Source of the DNA: Prevotella sp. tc2-28
GTDB taxonomy: Bacteria; Bacteroidota; Bacteroidia; Bacteroidales; Bacteroidaceae
Assembly: GCF_900107705.1 (NCBI RefSeq)
Contig: NZ_FNRE01000003.1
Span: 62,001 to 126,000 of the forward strand
Direction of reading: 5' to 3'
DNA length: 64,000 nucleotides
In this document: positions 61,296-64,000 of the stretch, in pieces
Layout: every line of letters starts with the position of its first letter
How positions within the stretch are numbered: the stretch's first letter is position 1
Program-made: the position numbers and the translations under genes
The notes under the pieces: generated by a model
What the model was told of the DNA's origin: nothing
Database searches by the model: none
Seen by the model: only the letters and a program-made list of their open reading frames with translations

Positions 61296-63275
61296 ATGAT
61301 TGAAAATTCCTTTTATATTACCGTAGTATTTTCTATTGCGGTCTCATTGATATTTTTTACTTTACAGTATAGGTATTTTGTAGAGACGCGCAAATATTGT
61401 AACCTCTTTTATAATTTCTTTTATAAGGAGAATGAATATGAGGTTATTAAAGAAGAACTAGATGGGAATAAAGTACAACAATTAAAACTCGTAGGAGAGG
61501 AGGGCTCAGATTTAAACAAATTATTATCTGAGGTAAACCACTACGTTGCAAAAACAAAAGGCACAACGGATTTTGCGGTTATTCAAAATAAGGTTGAGCG
61601 CATGTTATCTATGCGCTATGAGCAGTCAGAGGCAAAACTGGCATTTCCCACCTATTTAGGTTTGATGGGTACCTTTTTAGGAGTGTTGATGGGTATTTTT
61701 ATGTTTATTTGGGGATTTGACGGACAAGGAGATGTCAGAGACGATGCTATAAAAAACTTATTGATAGGAGTTTTAGTATCAATGTCTACTAGCTTCATCG
61801 GGCTTTTATTGACTACGATTAATAATGCTTTCATAAGTGAAGCCAAAAAAGGTGTTGAAGAAGATAAAAATGAATTTTATGACTTCGTTCAGACAGAACT
61901 GATGCCTTCATTGGACGTTAGTTTGGTCGCTGCTATTTCGAAACTCCATAATACCGTTAATCAGTTTGAACCCGCTTTTAATGGTGTGATTAATAGATTC
62001 CAAGGGACATTCGACAGGTGTACAAGGGCATTTGGTGAAAGCTTTGAAAGAAACGTTTTGACGGTATCGAATGCAGTGAAGACAATGGGTGAAAATATGG
62101 ACAAGATTAATGAGAATATTGAATTACAGAAATCTGTCCTATCTAACTTTAAGTCTGATAAAGTTGCGAGAGGACTTGAAAAATACATTGAGGCAGCAGA
62201 CCACTTTGTTGGAATTACCAAATCACTCAATAAGTTCGAGGAAGCTCGTCGCATGATGCTTGCAGCTACACAAGAGGTAATCAATTATCAGAACCAATAT
62301 GCAGATTGGTTGCAGATTCCTCGTGAAATAGCCGTTCGAGTAAACAATATTTTGGATCGAATTAAGAATTTTGAAGAGAATATTGAACGAATTGGCGAAA
62401 AATTGGCAGAAAGAGAAATTTTGGGTAATGATGTTGTCAATGCTATTAGTGACCAAGTTAATGCTATAGAAAAGAAGAGTAAGATAGCAGATAAATATTT
62501 ACAGCTAGCAGATGGTCAATTAGAGGATCTTTTCAAGGAACAAACAGCAGTAATAGACCAAATGAATCATCGATATAGAGCTGCTATACAAAATCATATA
62601 GATGGCTTTGAAGAGATGATGGATGAAGTTACAAGGGAATTAGAAAGACGCCATAGTATCTTTATTGATGCAATGGAAGAAAAACTCAATATCAATATAA
62701 TACGTGAAGATTTCTCAAATTTAAAGAAATTGAGTGCAATTTTTGATGAAATTAAGGGCATTTCTGATGACGTATCAAGGTCAAATGATATATTGATTTC
62801 TATAAACAGGAAGCAGGATGTCAGTGAAAAAGTAGATAGTAGGAATCAGCAAAAAGTAAATGAGTATATTGAAAGAGATCTGCAAAGCAGAGAAGAAATC
62901 AGACAACTTCGCCAGAAAAACGAAGGCCTAAACAAAGATATAAAAGATTTGAATGAAAAAATCAGTAACCTTCTTACTGAAGTTCAAAAGCAAAAGGACT
63001 TACGTTATGAGCTGAGAGATAGATACCACAGGCCTTATACACAACCTTTAGATTGTCAATCTTTAGAACATATAGAAACAAAAGAAACGCCTTCTGGAAG
63101 TGAAATGACCACTTCTGCCAATAACTCAAATCACGAAACATTTCAAGTGAAAACAACACCATCAGATAGCGAGTCAAACGAAAGGGAAGAAGAGAAACTG
63201 GAAGATGTAAAACCAGGGAAGTGGTATAATTTGTGGAGGCTGTTAAAAAGAACTCATGAACAAAAAAACAAATAA
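61296..63275 (+). CDS. MotA/ZorA-like stator protein with long coiled-coil tail
   Basis: A 659-residue membrane protein. TM1 is about 6-25; after a cytoplasmic segment, two helices (about 116-138, FPTYLGLMGTFLGVLMGIFM; and 154-180, LLIGVLVSMSTSFIGLLL) have the pattern of MotA/TolQ/ExbB proton-channel proteins. Residues about 190-600 are mostly charged coiled coil, and the end is Glu/Lys/Ser-rich. A MotA-type core with a long cytoplasmic tail is the hallmark of ZorA in Zorya anti-phage systems. It overlaps the next gene by 20 bases, which encodes the matching MotB-like partner. Ion-driven rotation is inferred from family. Confidence 0.75.
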   Translation: MIENSFYITVVFSIAVSLIFFTLQYRYFVETRKYCNLFYNFFYKENEYEVIKEELDGNKVQQLKLVGEEGSDLNKLLSEVNHYVAKTKGTTDFAVIQNKVERMLSMRYEQSEAKLAFPTYLGLMGTFLGVLMGIFMFIWGFDGQGDVRDDAIKNLLIGVLVSMSTSFIGLLLTTINNAFISEAKKGVEEDKNEFYDFVQTELMPSLDVSLVAAISKLHNTVNQFEPAFNGVINRFQGTFDRCTRAFGESFERNVLTVSNAVKTMGENMDKINENIELQKSVLSNFKSDKVARGLEKYIEAADHFVGITKSLNKFEEARRMMLAATQEVINYQNQYADWLQIPREIAVRVNNILDRIKNFEENIERIGEKLAEREILGNDVVNAISDQVNAIEKKSKIADKYLQLADGQLEDLFKEQTAVIDQMNHRYRAAIQNHIDGFEEMMDEVTRELERRHSIFIDAMEEKLNINIIREDFSNLKKLSAIFDEIKGISDDVSRSNDILISINRKQDVSEKVDSRNQQKVNEYIERDLQSREEIRQLRQKNEGLNKDIKDLNEKISNLLTEVQKQKDLRYELRDRYHRPYTQPLDCQSLEHIETKETPSGSEMTTSANNSNHETFQVKTTPSDSESNEREEEKLEDVKPGKWYNLWRLLKRTHEQKNK

Positions 63276-64000
63276 CGGCTCATTTTGGCCGAGTTATGTA
63301 GACATAATGACAACCCTATTTGCCATTATGCTAGTCCTTTTTGTCGTATCATATAGTCGATTTAAAAATAGGGAGGAACTATTAGAAAGTTTGGTAGATC
63401 AATATGAAAACATTATTACTGTTTACTCTACAGTAGGAAGCATTGATTCTACTGACTATTTCAATTATTTTCAAGAACATAAAAAGCATCTTTTTACAGT
63501 TGATGTTGAGTACCAAAGTAGAGCCTACAAAGTCAACGAATTGAAATTGGATACAATTGATAAAAGAGCGGCAGACAATAAAAGAGATAGTATAATAGCG
63601 GCAGGAAAATTAATCAAGAATACAATTCTACAACTCGAAAAATCAGAAGTTTTCAATTCAAATGGAAATCTTGAGGATAATATTAAATTTCTAGTTGTTA
63701 TTGAGGGTCAATCATCAAGAGTGAAATTTGATAAAAATGATTGGGAAAACAACTTTACATTATCTTACCTAAGAGCTCAGTTCTTGAATGATTTCTGGAA
63801 AGCAAACGACGTCGACTTAGCAGCACTACCTAAATGTGAATTGATTATTTCAGGAAGCGGCGAAGGTGGTGTCCCCAGATATGTTCCAGATGACTATGAA
63901 TTAAAAAGAACATCTAAATCAGACAAAGAATATAAAGAGAAATGGAATAAAATAGAAGAAAGGAATCAACGTTTCTTAATTCATATAGTCCCTGTTATTG
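63256..64000 (+). CDS. MotB/ZorB-like stator protein with OmpA-like domain (partial)
   Basis: The first 248 codons of a protein that runs off the window. A short cytoplasmic start is followed by one transmembrane helix (about 14-33), SYVDIMTTLFAIMLVLFVVS, with Asp16 at its cytoplasmic end, the position of the ion-binding Asp in MotB and ZorB. The C-terminal part has an OmpA-like peptidoglycan-binding pattern: VVIEGQSSRV, LSYLRAQFLNDFW and ISGSGEGGVPR. The usual GH-D of the first motif is GQSS here. It starts inside the 3' end of the ZorA-like gene. Confidence 0.75.
   Translation, partial: MNKKTNNGSFWPSYVDIMTTLFAIMLVLFVVSYSRFKNREELLESLVDQYENIITVYSTVGSIDSTDYFNYFQEHKKHLFTVDVEYQSRAYKVNELKLDTIDKRAADNKRDSIIAAGKLIKNTILQLEKSEVFNSNGNLEDNIKFLVVIEGQSSRVKFDKNDWENNFTLSYLRAQFLNDFWKANDVDLAALPKCELIISGSGEGGVPRYVPDDYELKRTSKSDKEYKEKWNKIEERNQRFLIHIVPVI

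Noticed and set aside
61296..64000. TolQR/ExbBD or gliding motility GldLM
   Set aside because: The approximately 400-residue coiled-coil tail and OmpA-like partner fit MotAB/ZorAB better; none of the Tol, Ton or Gld partner genes is present in the window.

Overview
The window looks like a chromosomal segment of a Bacteroidales bacterium, most likely a Prevotella-type (Prevotellaceae) genome. Reasons seen in the sequence: nearly every operon starts behind a TAnnTTTG -7 box, often with a TTTG/TTGG -33 box about 19-20 bases upstream; Shine-Dalgarno sites are nearly absent; and the gene content is typical of the group (hybrid two-component-type regulators with AraC output, C10 and S37/S41 secreted peptidases, GH57 glycogen metabolism, an HU/smalltalk locus). 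No rRNA, tRNA, CRISPR array or intact insertion sequence was seen.

Layout. 1-7.8 kb: ribosomal protein L31, a secreted nuclease, a glutathione peroxidase-thioredoxin reductase pair, an ATPase/AraC regulator, a sodium/solute symporter, TrpB2 and a small heat-shock protein. 7.9-14.4 kb: a flavoprotein diverges from a tightly overlapping greA - hydrolase - C10 peptidase - cyclophilin operon. 14.4-22.7 kb: a leftover fragment of an M15 peptidase gene, then a minus-strand block of exported enzymes (peptidylarginine-deiminase-like, alpha/beta hydrolase, S37, S41, outer-membrane barrel). 22.7-35 kb: UDP-xylose-type SDR, GH5 glycosidase and sugar kinase; MscS channel; Kdo synthesis (kdsA-kdsD) followed by a catalytically altered hybrid regulator and an exported phospholipase-D-like enzyme. 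35-43 kb: TPR protein with a solute-binding lipoprotein, then a glycogen operon (debranching enzyme, GT4 synthase, GH57). 43-51 kb: Crp/Fnr regulator, lipid kinase, miaA, AAA ATPase, gapA, mscL, SulP transporter.

51.2-54.4 kb is a variable locus: M15 peptidase, an 890-base gene-poor stretch with three clusters of 8-bp tandem repeats, an HU-like protein, the tiny smalltalk protein, and a flavodoxin/DUF2023 pair.

54.6 kb to the window end holds the most striking item: a strong promoter, a roughly 350-base leader rich in hairpins, and a visibly AT-rich, tightly packed operon of six genes. They encode a vWA-like lipoprotein, a three-helix membrane protein, a tubulin/FtsZ-type GTPase, a 1049-residue protein with an actin/Hsp70-type ATPase domain, a MotA/ZorA-like stator with a long coiled-coil tail, and a MotB/ZorB/OmpA-like stator partner cut by the window edge. 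It resembles the ZorAB motor of Zorya anti-phage systems joined to two cytoskeletal-type NTPases and a periplasm-facing sensor. I know of no named system with this component list; defence or envelope surveillance is an inference.
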